Under the pieces are notes generated by a model that saw only the letters and a program-made list of their open reading frames with translations, did no database searches and was not told the origin of the DNA. Source: DASSWG01 sp035705295 (GTDB lineage Bacteria > Bacteroidota > Bacteroidia > Flavobacteriales > Flavobacteriaceae). Taken from it: DNA of 7,762 bases. Below are positions 1-6,670 of the stretch, in pieces. The stretch covers positions 1 to 7,762 of the forward strand of contig DASSWG010000064.1 in the NCBI GenBank assembly GCA_035705295.1, read 5' to 3'. The first letter of the stretch is position 1; each line of letters opens with the position of its first letter. A program made the translations under genes and the position numbers.

Positions 1-1547
1 TCGCGCGACACAAAATTGAGCGCGTTCAAATCGGCATGTTCCACTTCCAGGTCGAAATTGTAATAATTCACTTCTTCGGAAGCATCCACAATTCCGTTGA
101 AAAGAAATTTGAAATTTGGATCCTCCCCGACTACTTTTCCATTGAAAACCGCATCGATCACAACACCCAGAACATCAATGTTCGTGTACCGGTAATTTTT
201 GAACACAAAGCTCGAAACTTTTCCTTCCACACTGGTGTTCAATGTTTTTTGGGTAAAACCAATCCCGTCCACTTCCAGGTCGAACGAAGTTGTTCCGAAC
301 GAATCGTTTTCCAACAATTGCCCCAAATTGAATTTGTTGACACGTATGTTTCCTTCATAGGTGGCAAAATCAGGGTCGTTCAAATCTCCAAAACGAATGT
401 CGGCAACCGCTGTTCCCAGTTGGGTAAATATGGTAGAATTGGTTTCAACGGTGGTGGGGGTCACTTCCACAAAACCTTCCAAACGAACATTTCCCAAAGC
501 GCTCAGTTTTTCCGGCAAATCGCCCAACGCTTCGGGCAACAGTTGCACCAAATCGTAGTAATTTGAAGAAAGCTGGTTGAGATCGCCACTGATGGTGAAC
601 TGCTCGTCCAAATCGGAGAAAATCCCCTTCAACCTCAAATCGCCGTCAATGATGCTGCGGTCCAATCCGCTCAAATGAAAATCGCTCAGCACCAAATTGT
701 TCAAAGTTCCATCGAGTTTTCCGTTCAAAGAAATTGCTTCGTTTTCGCCAAAACCATCGTAGAAAATGTTCAAATCTTCCAATGAAATGTTGGATTCTTC
801 GAAAATGGCATCGAAATCCACTTTATTTTCAAAGTCGGAAAATTCTTCCAAGGTATAATCGAGTTCCACTTGGGCTTTCAAGAGCGAAGTTGGGGTTTTC
901 AAAACAAGGTTTTTGGCGCTCATCCCGGTTGGGGTGTACACATAATCGACCGAAAGGTTTTTGATTCGCAGCCCGCGGGCTTCATCGGCGTTCATACTTC
1001 GGATGTCAACCAAAATATCGCCTCCATCGACCACAAAATCGGAAGCGTCAAGGTTCAGATTTTCCAAGACCATGACTTCGGGCGACGGCAGGTTTTCATC
1101 CACATAACTAAAACTTCCGTTTGCGATGGCAATGTGCTCCACATCCAACCGAAACGGTTTTTTCGGACGCAAAGTATCGGTTTCGAATTGGCGGGTGAAC
1201 GTGGCAAAATTGTCGTACTCTTCGCCTTTGTAACGCCTAATGTCGAACGTCAATCCTGTGATGGTCGCGCTTCCCAAATCGGGGCTGTTGTCCAAAATTC
1301 CGGAAAGGTTCAACAGGGAGGTTCGTAGTTCGTTCGCGAAGATCAACGTGTCTTGGTGATGGTCCAAAATCAAGACATCCTCCATAAAAACCGAACCATC
1401 GTAGGAAAGCCCGATTTTTTCGACATCGATGTTCACATCGTATTTTTCGTTGAGGTTGCCGATCAATTTTTCCGCCACGGAAGTTTGCACGGCAGGAATG
1501 GAAAAAACAAGCACCAATAAAATGAAAAGCAGCAAAATCGCCACCAA
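1..1547 (-). CDS. tamB: TamB-like translocation/assembly module protein (N-terminal part)
   Basis: About 515 codons are visible with no in-frame stop; the C-terminal part, where the family-defining DUF490/TamB domain lies, is left of the window. The protein opens with a single hydrophobic anchor (VLVAILLLFILLVLVF), then a long series of short amphipathic strand-like repeats rich in Asp, Asn, Leu and Gly (for example GKLDGTLNNL, ISGDLNQLSS, EVDGIGFTQKTLNTSVEGKV). This is the pattern of the inner-membrane-anchored, periplasm-spanning beta-groove of TamB/AsmA-like proteins. The family is linked to outer-membrane protein assembly or lipid transport between membranes; in Bacteroidota the substrate is unknown. 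The gene is divergent from tsaD, an arrangement I remember from Flavobacteriaceae. No ATG lies near the start. I placed the start at TTG 1547 (GTG 1544 is the alternative), but this leaves no basic residues before the anchor, and coding signal continues upstream to about 1604 (see the separate entry). Family call fairly sure; start unsure. Confidence 0.82.
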   Translation of the reverse strand, partial: MVAILLLFILLVLVFSIPAVQTSVAEKLIGNLNEKYDVNIDVEKIGLSYDGSVFMEDVLILDHHQDTLIFANELRTSLLNLSGILDNSPDLGSATITGLTFDIRRYKGEEYDNFATFTRQFETDTLRPKKPFRLDVEHIAIANGSFSYVDENLPSPEVMVLENLNLDASDFVVDGGDILVDIRSMNADEARGLRIKNLSVDYVYTPTGMSAKNLVLKTPTSLLKAQVELDYTLEEFSDFENKVDFDAIFEESNISLEDLNIFYDGFGENEAISLNGKLDGTLNNLVLSDFHLSGLDRSIIDGDLRLKGIFSDLDEQFTISGDLNQLSSNYYDLVQLLPEALGDLPEKLSALGNVRLEGFVEVTPTTVETNSTIFTQLGTAVADIRFGDLNDPDFATYEGNIRVNKFNLGQLLENDSFGTTSFDLEVDGIGFTQKTLNTSVEGKVSSFVFKNYRYTNIDVLGVVIDAVFNGKVVGEDPNFKFLFNGIVDASEEVNYYNFDLEVEHADLNALNFVSR

Positions 1548-1608
1548 GACCCTACCTGTTATTTTTAAAAATTTTTTAATCGGTGTTGGTTTAAATTTTT
1601 TGCTTCAA
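1548..1608 (-). other. Probable displaced N-terminal codons of tamB with a frame conflict
   Basis: Directly upstream of the tamB start, the same frame stays open to a TGA at 1607-1605 and encodes a lysine-rich segment (KKFKPTPIKKFLKITGR) that would be an ideal positively charged flank for the membrane anchor, but it contains no ATG, GTG or TTG. A TTG at 1608-1606, with AGGA 8 bases before it, sits in another frame and stops at 1593-1591. Removing one base from the A6 run (T6 on the plus strand, 1596-1601) joins this TTG to the tamB frame and gives a start of MKQKFKPTPIKKFLK. Either the run has one base too many here (assembly error or real mutation), or translation starts at 1547/1544. Confidence 0.55.
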
Positions 1609-1685
1609 GCCCCGTTTCCTTGAAAAGAATTGGCTTAATTTTGTAGTTTGCTCCTGAAAAACGCTTATTGGTTTTTTGTTTGTCG

Positions 1686-1719
1686 CAAAGTTAATCAGCT
1701 TTATCAACTTTATAAACAA
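1686..1719 (-). promoter_or_regulatory. Putative Bacteroidota-type promoter for tamB
   Basis: On the minus strand TAACTTTG (1693-1686), followed by C, matches the Bacteroidota -7 consensus TAnnTTTG. An ATTG lies 23 bases upstream (TTG at 1719-1717), a spacer somewhat longer than the usual 19-21. Transcription would begin near 1680, about 70 bases before the upstream TTG and about 135 before the chosen start. The plus-strand promoter for tsaD must overlap this region; the only hint is a near match, AATTTTTG at 1718-1725, which lies very close to the tsaD start and lacks a well-placed -33 element. Confidence 0.4.
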
Positions 1720-1741
1720 TTTTTGTGCCTAAAAATTCTTA

Positions 1742-2764
1742 ATGGATTCACAAAATATATTCATACTCGGAATTGAATCTTCCTGCGATGATACCGCCGC
1801 AGCAGTGCTTTGCAATGGAAAAGTGCTCAGCAACATCGTGGCCACCCAAAAAATACACCAAGAATATGGCGGCGTGGTGCCCGAATTGGCCTCGCGCGCG
1901 CACCAACAAAACATCGTTCCGGTGGTTCATCAGGCCTTGAAAAAAGCGAATGTTCCAAAAGAACAGCTCAACGCGATCGCTTTTACGTGCGGCCCCGGAT
2001 TGAAAGGCTCCTTGTTGGTCGGAACCGCTTTTGCAAAATCACTGGCAATGGGTCTGGAAATTCCGTTGATCGAAGTTAACCACATGCAAGCGCACATTTT
2101 GGCACATTTCATTGAAGAAGAAGATTTTCGAAAACCAAACTTCCCCTTTTTGGCCTTGACCATCAGTGGCGGGCACACGCAAATTGTAAAAGTCGATTCT
2201 TTTTTTGAAATGGAAGTCATCGGCGAAACCCTGGACGACGCTGTGGGCGAAGCTTATGACAAATGTGGGAAAATGTTGTACCTCCCCTTCCCCGGCGGGC
2301 CGCTTATCGATAAATATGCCGCGCAAGGAAACCCCAAAGCTTTTCCTTTTTCGAAACCAAAAGTGAAGAATTTGGATTTTAGTTTCAGTGGATTGAAAAC
2401 CGCCGTGTTGTATTTTTTACAACGCGAAACACAAAAAGACCCGGATTTTATCGACAAAAACCTAAAAGACATTTGCGCTTCGTTTCAACATACCGTGGTG
2501 GAAATTTTGATGGACAAACTCAAAAAAGCGGTCGCCCAAACCGGAATTCACGCAATTGCCATTGGCGGTGGGGTTTCCGCAAACAAAGGAATCAGGAATG
2601 CTTTGCTACAAGCTGAAAATGACCTGGGTTGGAAAACCTATGTGCCGAAATTTGAATATACGACCGACAATGCCGCGATGATTGGAATTGTTGGGTATTA
2701 CAAATTTTTGGAAAAGCAGTTTTCCGATCAGTCGGTAGCGGCAAAAGCGCGGTATAAATTATAA
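1742..2764 (+). CDS. tsaD: tRNA N6-threonylcarbamoyladenosine transferase TsaD
   Basis: This 340-residue protein of the Kae1/TsaD/YgjD family transfers the threonylcarbamoyl group from threonylcarbamoyl-AMP to A37 of tRNAs that read ANN codons. It works in the cytoplasm with TsaB and TsaE, neither of which is in this window. The ASKHA-fold signature is intact: GIESSCDDT near the N-terminus (residues 10-18), the metal-binding NHMQAH with His114 and His118, ISGGHT (141-146), DDAVGEAYDK (165-174), DFSFSGLKT (212-220), GGGVSAN (275-281) and the second metal-binding segment TTDNAAMIG with Asp309. Length and end (AKARYKL) are normal for the family. The start is the first ATG and aligns with the usual N-terminus (a few residues, then LGIESSCDDT). 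It is divergent from tamB and followed after 74 bp by rsmE. No Shine-Dalgarno sequence is seen, which is common in Bacteroidota. I see nothing odd. Confidence 0.98.
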   Translation: MDSQNIFILGIESSCDDTAAAVLCNGKVLSNIVATQKIHQEYGGVVPELASRAHQQNIVPVVHQALKKANVPKEQLNAIAFTCGPGLKGSLLVGTAFAKSLAMGLEIPLIEVNHMQAHILAHFIEEEDFRKPNFPFLALTISGGHTQIVKVDSFFEMEVIGETLDDAVGEAYDKCGKMLYLPFPGGPLIDKYAAQGNPKAFPFSKPKVKNLDFSFSGLKTAVLYFLQRETQKDPDFIDKNLKDICASFQHTVVEILMDKLKKAVAQTGIHAIAIGGGVSANKGIRNALLQAENDLGWKTYVPKFEYTTDNAAMIGIVGYYKFLEKQFSDQSVAAKARYKL

Positions 2765-2775
2765 AAAAATCAAAA

Positions 2776-2810
2776 TTGTGACTGTGGTTTCCTTTGGGTT
2801 TTTAAATTTG
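2776..2810 (+). promoter_or_regulatory. Possible promoter for rsmE
   Basis: In the 74-bp gap after tsaD, TAAATTTG (2803-2810) matches the Bacteroidota -7 consensus TAnnTTTG. A TTG lies at 2776-2778, giving a spacer of 24 bases, longer than usual, so the -33 element is doubtful. Transcription would begin near 2817, leaving a leader of about 20 bases before the rsmE ATG. No hairpin terminator is visible after tsaD, so read-through from tsaD is also possible. Confidence 0.4.
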
Positions 2811-2838
2811 TAATTATTCCAATAAACATCCCATTTCC

Positions 2839-3555
2839 ATGCAATTGTTCTACCATCCGGCCATCGAAGCAAAAGATGAAAAAATAATTTTCGATCGTGA
2901 CGAAAGCAAACACATTTCGAAAGTGCTTCGAAAAAAAGTAGGTGATGTATTGCGGGTCACCAACGGAAAAGGCAGTTTGTACACTTCGGAACTGGTCGAA
3001 GTGAACAACCAACAATGTGTTGCCGATATTCAAAACCGGGAAGTGGAAAAACCAAAACCGTACAAACTTCACCTCGCGGTCGCGCCCACAAAAATGAACG
3101 ACCGCTATGAATGGTTTTTGGAAAAGGCCACCGAAATCGGAGTGGATGAAATCACGCCGATCATTTGCGAACGAAGCGAACGAAAAAAAGTTAAAACCGA
3201 CCGTTTTGAGCGAATTTTGCAAAGCGCGATGAAACAATCCTTGCAGTACAGCTTGCCCATTTTGAACAAGCCCACCCCCTTTTCAGATTTTATAAAAACC
3301 GCGGAAAACGAACAACAGTTCATTGCCCATTGCGAAGAAGCCGATAAAAATTCCTTGAAAATCATTTTGGAACCCACCAAAGATGTCACCATATTGATCG
3401 GGCCCGAAGGCGATTTTTCCCCATCGGAAATTGAAATGGCCAAAAAAAAGGGCTTTATCCCGGTGAATTTGGGAAAAACCCGTTTACGCACCGAAACTGC
3501 GGCCATTGTGGCTTGTCACACAGTTGCTTTGGTCAATGAAACACCGAGTTTGTAA
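2839..3555 (+). CDS. rsmE: 16S rRNA (uracil(1498)-N(3))-methyltransferase RsmE
   Basis: This 238-residue SPOUT-class methyltransferase uses S-adenosylmethionine to methylate N3 of U1498 in 16S rRNA, near the decoding centre of the 30S subunit. The N-terminal PUA-like part carries HISKVLRKKVGD (25-36), the usual family motif of His followed by VLR and a Gly. The C-terminal trefoil-knot domain carries EKATEIGV (95-102), the AMKQS segment (130-134), GPEGDFS (188-194) and LGKTRLRTETAAI (211-223), the last two forming the S-adenosylmethionine-binding knot. Length is typical. The ATG at 2839 gives the expected N-terminus (MQLFYHP), so the start is secure. It follows tsaD, another translation-related modification gene, and is followed after 26 bp by the DUF1697 gene, probably in one transcript. 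Confidence 0.97.
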   Translation: MQLFYHPAIEAKDEKIIFDRDESKHISKVLRKKVGDVLRVTNGKGSLYTSELVEVNNQQCVADIQNREVEKPKPYKLHLAVAPTKMNDRYEWFLEKATEIGVDEITPIICERSERKKVKTDRFERILQSAMKQSLQYSLPILNKPTPFSDFIKTAENEQQFIAHCEEADKNSLKIILEPTKDVTILIGPEGDFSPSEIEMAKKKGFIPVNLGKTRLRTETAAIVACHTVALVNETPSL

Positions 3556-3581
3556 ACAATGAAAGTTTGAATCCTCAACAA

Positions 3582-4121
3582 ATGAAAAATGCTAAATATG
3601 TACTTCTTCTCCGCGGAATCAATGTTGGCGGACACAAAAAAGTTCCAATGGCCGATTTGAAAAAGGCCCTTGCCGATTTGGATTTTGAAAACATACAAAC
3701 ATTGCTCAACAGTGGAAACGCTGTGTTTGAAACAACGCAAACGGAAGAAAAGGAATTGGTTGAAAAAATAAGCGAGCAACTCAAAAAAACGTTTGGATTC
3801 GAAATTCCGACACTTGTCCGCGATTTTGATGAAATAAAAGCCTTGATTGATTTGGATCCGTTTCAGAAGGTCAACGTCGACAAAAATACGCGTTTGTACG
3901 TTAGTTTTCTTCCTGAAAAAACTGAAAGTAATGTGAAACTTCCCTACGTTTCTGAAAAAAAGGATTTTCGAATACTGCTAAAAACCGATCGGGAAATCTT
4001 TTCGGTTTTGCAATTGGAAACTTTCAAATCAGTCGATGCAATGGCTTTTTTGGAAAAAGAATACGGGAAAAACATAACCACGAGAAACTGGAACACGATC
4101 AAGAAAATTGCTTTAAAATAG
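3582..4121 (+). CDS. DUF1697 domain-containing protein
   Basis: A 179-residue soluble protein that fills one DUF1697 domain end to end. The family hallmarks are all here: VLLLRGINVGGHKKVPMADL (7-26), the LLNSGNAVFE segment (41-50) and the C-terminal EYGKNITTRNWNTI (160-173). No signal peptide or membrane segment is seen. The biochemical role of DUF1697 is not established and I do not assign one. An in-frame TTG at 3567 would add five residues, but ATG 3582 fits the family N-terminus better and is preceded by an A-rich stretch. The gene begins 26 bp after rsmE with no visible terminator or good promoter between them, so co-transcription is likely. DUF1697 genes are patchily distributed and occur in many contexts, so adjacency to rsmE is weak evidence for a shared role. 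Confidence 0.9.
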   Translation: MKNAKYVLLLRGINVGGHKKVPMADLKKALADLDFENIQTLLNSGNAVFETTQTEEKELVEKISEQLKKTFGFEIPTLVRDFDEIKALIDLDPFQKVNVDKNTRLYVSFLPEKTESNVKLPYVSEKKDFRILLKTDREIFSVLQLETFKSVDAMAFLEKEYGKNITTRNWNTIKKIALK

Positions 4122-4153
4122 GTTTTTGTTTCCTTGCCCGCCATTCGGTTCAA

Positions 4154-4183
4154 TTGAAATTTGAGCAGAAATCCCTATCTTTG
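4154..4183 (+). promoter_or_regulatory. Bacteroidota housekeeping promoter of the fused E1 gene
   Basis: TTG at 4154-4156, a 19-base spacer and TATCTTTG at 4176-4183, followed by C, match the Bacteroidota consensus (TTG at -33, TAnnTTTG at -7) in both elements and in spacing. Transcription should begin near 4190, about 16 bases before the ATG at 4206. This argues against the in-frame TTG at 4161, which lies inside the promoter. The -33 TTG sits within a 10-bp palindrome, TTCAATTGAA (4149-4158), probably by chance. Confidence 0.75.
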
Positions 4184-4205
4184 CAAAAACCCAAATCCGT
4201 TGAAA

Positions 4206-6617
4206 ATGCAAGAAACCGCTCCAAAAAACACCGATATTTCTTTTGATGATTTTAAAGCACAAGTGCTGGAAGACTATAAACTGGCGGTCACCAGCCGCGA
4301 ATGCAGTTTGTTGGGAAGGCGCGAAGTGCTCACAGGAAAAGCAAAATTCGGGATTTTTGGCGACGGCAAAGAAGTGCCACAAATTGCGTGGGCAAAATCC
4401 TTCAAAAACGGGGATTTCCGCTCCGGGTATTACCGCGACCAAACCTTTATGATGGCCATTGGCGAGTTGACGATTCAGCAATTTTTTGCAGGCTTGTACG
4501 CCGACACGAATTTGAAAAACGAACCCATGTCCGGCGGACGACAAATGGGCGGCCATTTTATGACCCATAGTTTGAACGAGGACGGAAGTTGGAAAAACCT
4601 GACCGAACAAAAAAATTCCAGTGCCGATATTTCCCCCACTGCGGGACAAATGCCTCGCTTGCTTGGTTTGGCGCAAGCTTCAAAAATATACCGGAACGTC
4701 GAGGGCATCGACACCGAAAAATTCTCGAAAAACGGAAACGAAATCGCCTGGGGAACCATTGGCAACGCCAGCACCAGCGAAGGCTTGTTTTGGGAAACCA
4801 TCAATGCAGCCGGTGTGATGCAGGTGCCCATGGTGATGAATGTTTGGGACGATGAATACGGAATTTCCGTGCACGCAAAATACCAAACCACCAAAGAAAG
4901 TATTTCCGAAGTCTTGAAAGGTTTCCAACGCGACGATGAAAACGACGGCTATGAAATTTTGGTCGTCAAAGGTTGGGATTACCCGGCTTTGATCGAAACC
5001 TACGAGAAAGCTGAAAAAATCGCCCGTGAGGAACATGTTCCCGTTTTGATCCACGTAGTGGAACTTACCCAACCTCAGGGCCATTCCACTTCCGGGTCGC
5101 ACGAACGCTACAAAAGCAAGGAACGTCTGGAATGGGAAGTGGAACACGATTGCAACGTACAAATGCGAAAATGGATGATTTCCAACAATTTCGCAACAGA
5201 AGAAACCCTTTCCGAACTTGAAAAAGACATCAAGAAACAAGTTCGTGACGGCAAAAAAGCCGCGTGGGAAGCCATGTTGAGCCCCATCAAAAAAGAACGG
5301 CAAAACTTGGAAAAACTGCTTGACAATTTAGCGGAAAGCAGTAGCAACCAAGTTTTTATTTCAACGCTTAAAAAAGAATTGTCAGAGCACGTGGACCCCA
5401 TCAAAAGCGATTTATTGATCGTTGCCCGAAAAGCCTTGCGATATTTAGTTCGGGAAGAATCCACGGCGAAAACCAATTTGTTGAACTGGATTTCAGATTT
5501 CACCAAGCAAGCCAAACGCGAATACGGTAGTTATCTTTTCAGCGAAAATGAAAAAGCAGCTATAAATATCGAAGCGATTGCTCCAACCTATGACGAAAAT
5601 GCCCCGAGTGTTGATGCTCGCGTTGTTTTGCGCGATAATTTTGACCACATTTTCAAAACCATGCCCGAAACCTTGATTTTTGGTGAAGACTCCGGAAAAA
5701 TTGGCGATGTGAACCAAGGTCTGGAAGGCTTGCAGGAAAAGTATGGTAAATTGCGCGTGAACGATGCTGGCATTCGGGAAGCCACCATTTTGGGCCAAGG
5801 AATTGGAATGGCATTGCGCGGCTTGCGGCCCATTGCAGAAATTCAATATTTGGATTATTTGTTGTATGCTTTGCAAATTATGAGCGATGATTTGGCGACT
5901 TTGCAATACCGAACCGTCGGAAAACAAAAAGCCCCGATGATTATCCGAACCCGAGGACATCGCTTGGAAGGAATTTGGCACAGCGGTTCGCCCATGGGCG
6001 GAATTTTGAATTTGATCCGCGGGATACACGTCTTAGTTCCAAGAAACATGACCAAAGCCGCTGGATTTTACAATACTTTGTTGGCGAGCGACGAACCCGG
6101 CTTGATCGTGGAATGCTTGAACGGGTATCGATTGAAAGAAAAAATGCCAAGTAATTTGGGTGAATTCAAAACCCCGGTCGGTGTGGTGGAAACCCTCAAA
6201 GAAGGAAACGACATCACCTTGGTTTCCTATGGTTCCACCTTGCGCATTGTGGAACAAGCCGCCAAAGAATTGTTGGAAGTTGGAATCGACGCTGAAATCA
6301 TCGACGTGCAATCATTACTTCCGTTCGATTTGAACCACGACATTGTAAAAAGCGTGGCGAAAACCAACCGTTTGTTGGTGATTGACGAAGATGTTCCCGG
6401 AGGAGCTTCGGCTTATATCCTGCAAAAAATCGTGGACGAACAAAATGCATATCGCCACCTGGACAGCAAACCACAAACCTTGACCGCAAAAGCGCACAGG
6501 CCTGCTTACAGCACCGACGGGGATTATTTTTCAAAACCTTCGACCGAAGATGTTTTTGAAACGGTTTATGAAATTTTCAATGAAACCAATCCTGAAAAGT
6601 TTCCGGAATTGTATTGA
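4206..6617 (+). CDS. Fused E1 alpha/beta subunit of a branched-chain-type 2-oxoacid dehydrogenase
   Basis: This 803-residue thiamine-diphosphate enzyme would decarboxylate 2-oxoacids (probably branched-chain, from Val, Leu and Ile) and pass the acyl group to an E2 lipoyl protein, giving acyl-CoA. E2 and E3 are not in the window. The alpha half spans about 1-330: YYRDQT (75-80), GGRQMGGHF (110-118), GTIGNASTSEG (183-193), WDDEYGIS (214-221), QGHSTSGSHERYKSKE (291-306). A helical, charged linker follows (about 335-460). The beta half has a transketolase pyrimidine domain (about 465-640) with GEDSG (493-497; Glu494 is the likely cofactor-activating residue), DAGIRE (520-525) and HSGSP (592-596). 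A transketolase C-terminal domain (about 655-790) ends it. The usual GDG metal motif reads GNA. Most organisms encode alpha and beta separately; single-chain forms are known in Bacteroidota. ATG 4206 is chosen because the longer TTG version begins inside the promoter. Family secure; substrate inferred. Confidence 0.9.
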   Translation: MQETAPKNTDISFDDFKAQVLEDYKLAVTSRECSLLGRREVLTGKAKFGIFGDGKEVPQIAWAKSFKNGDFRSGYYRDQTFMMAIGELTIQQFFAGLYADTNLKNEPMSGGRQMGGHFMTHSLNEDGSWKNLTEQKNSSADISPTAGQMPRLLGLAQASKIYRNVEGIDTEKFSKNGNEIAWGTIGNASTSEGLFWETINAAGVMQVPMVMNVWDDEYGISVHAKYQTTKESISEVLKGFQRDDENDGYEILVVKGWDYPALIETYEKAEKIAREEHVPVLIHVVELTQPQGHSTSGSHERYKSKERLEWEVEHDCNVQMRKWMISNNFATEETLSELEKDIKKQVRDGKKAAWEAMLSPIKKERQNLEKLLDNLAESSSNQVFISTLKKELSEHVDPIKSDLLIVARKALRYLVREESTAKTNLLNWISDFTKQAKREYGSYLFSENEKAAINIEAIAPTYDENAPSVDARVVLRDNFDHIFKTMPETLIFGEDSGKIGDVNQGLEGLQEKYGKLRVNDAGIREATILGQGIGMALRGLRPIAEIQYLDYLLYALQIMSDDLATLQYRTVGKQKAPMIIRTRGHRLEGIWHSGSPMGGILNLIRGIHVLVPRNMTKAAGFYNTLLASDEPGLIVECLNGYRLKEKMPSNLGEFKTPVGVVETLKEGNDITLVSYGSTLRIVEQAAKELLEVGIDAEIIDVQSLLPFDLNHDIVKSVAKTNRLLVIDEDVPGGASAYILQKIVDEQNAYRHLDSKPQTLTAKAHRPAYSTDGDYFSKPSTEDVFETVYEIFNETNPEKFPELY

Positions 6618-6627
6618 TTCGATTCAT

Positions 6628-6665
6628 AAAAAGCACAAATGCAACATCTGTGTTTGTGCTTTTTT
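6628..6665. terminator. Bidirectional rho-independent terminator
   Basis: An inverted repeat pairs AAAAAGCACAAA (6628-6639) with TTTGTGCTTTTT (6653-6664) around a 13-base loop. On the plus strand the stem ends in a T run (6660-6665), and on the minus strand the complement of the A run plays the same part. It lies in the 53-bp gap between the end of the E1 gene (6617) and the end of the YdbT-like gene (6671), which converge, so it can end both transcripts. Confidence 0.85.
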
Positions 6666-6670
6666 CTTTT

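Noticed and set aside
36..1328. Plus-strand open frames of 176 and 152 codons in the first 1.3 kb
   Set aside because: They lie opposite the continuous minus-strand TamB frame. Their translations are low-complexity, rich in Phe, His, Gln and Val, with no recognisable motif, as expected for antisense shadows.
2761..2838. Terminator between tsaD and rsmE
   Set aside because: The gap is A/T-rich but I find no inverted repeat with a stable stem before a T run.
4161..4205. Longer E1 start at TTG 4161
   Set aside because: It overlaps the consensus promoter, lies upstream of the expected transcription start, and the added 15 residues resemble no E1 N-terminus.
4113..5303. Minus-strand open frames of 187 and 207 codons opposite the E1 gene
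   Set aside because: Phe/His/Gly-rich antisense translations with no family resemblance; the plus-strand frame is a strongly conserved enzyme over the whole length.
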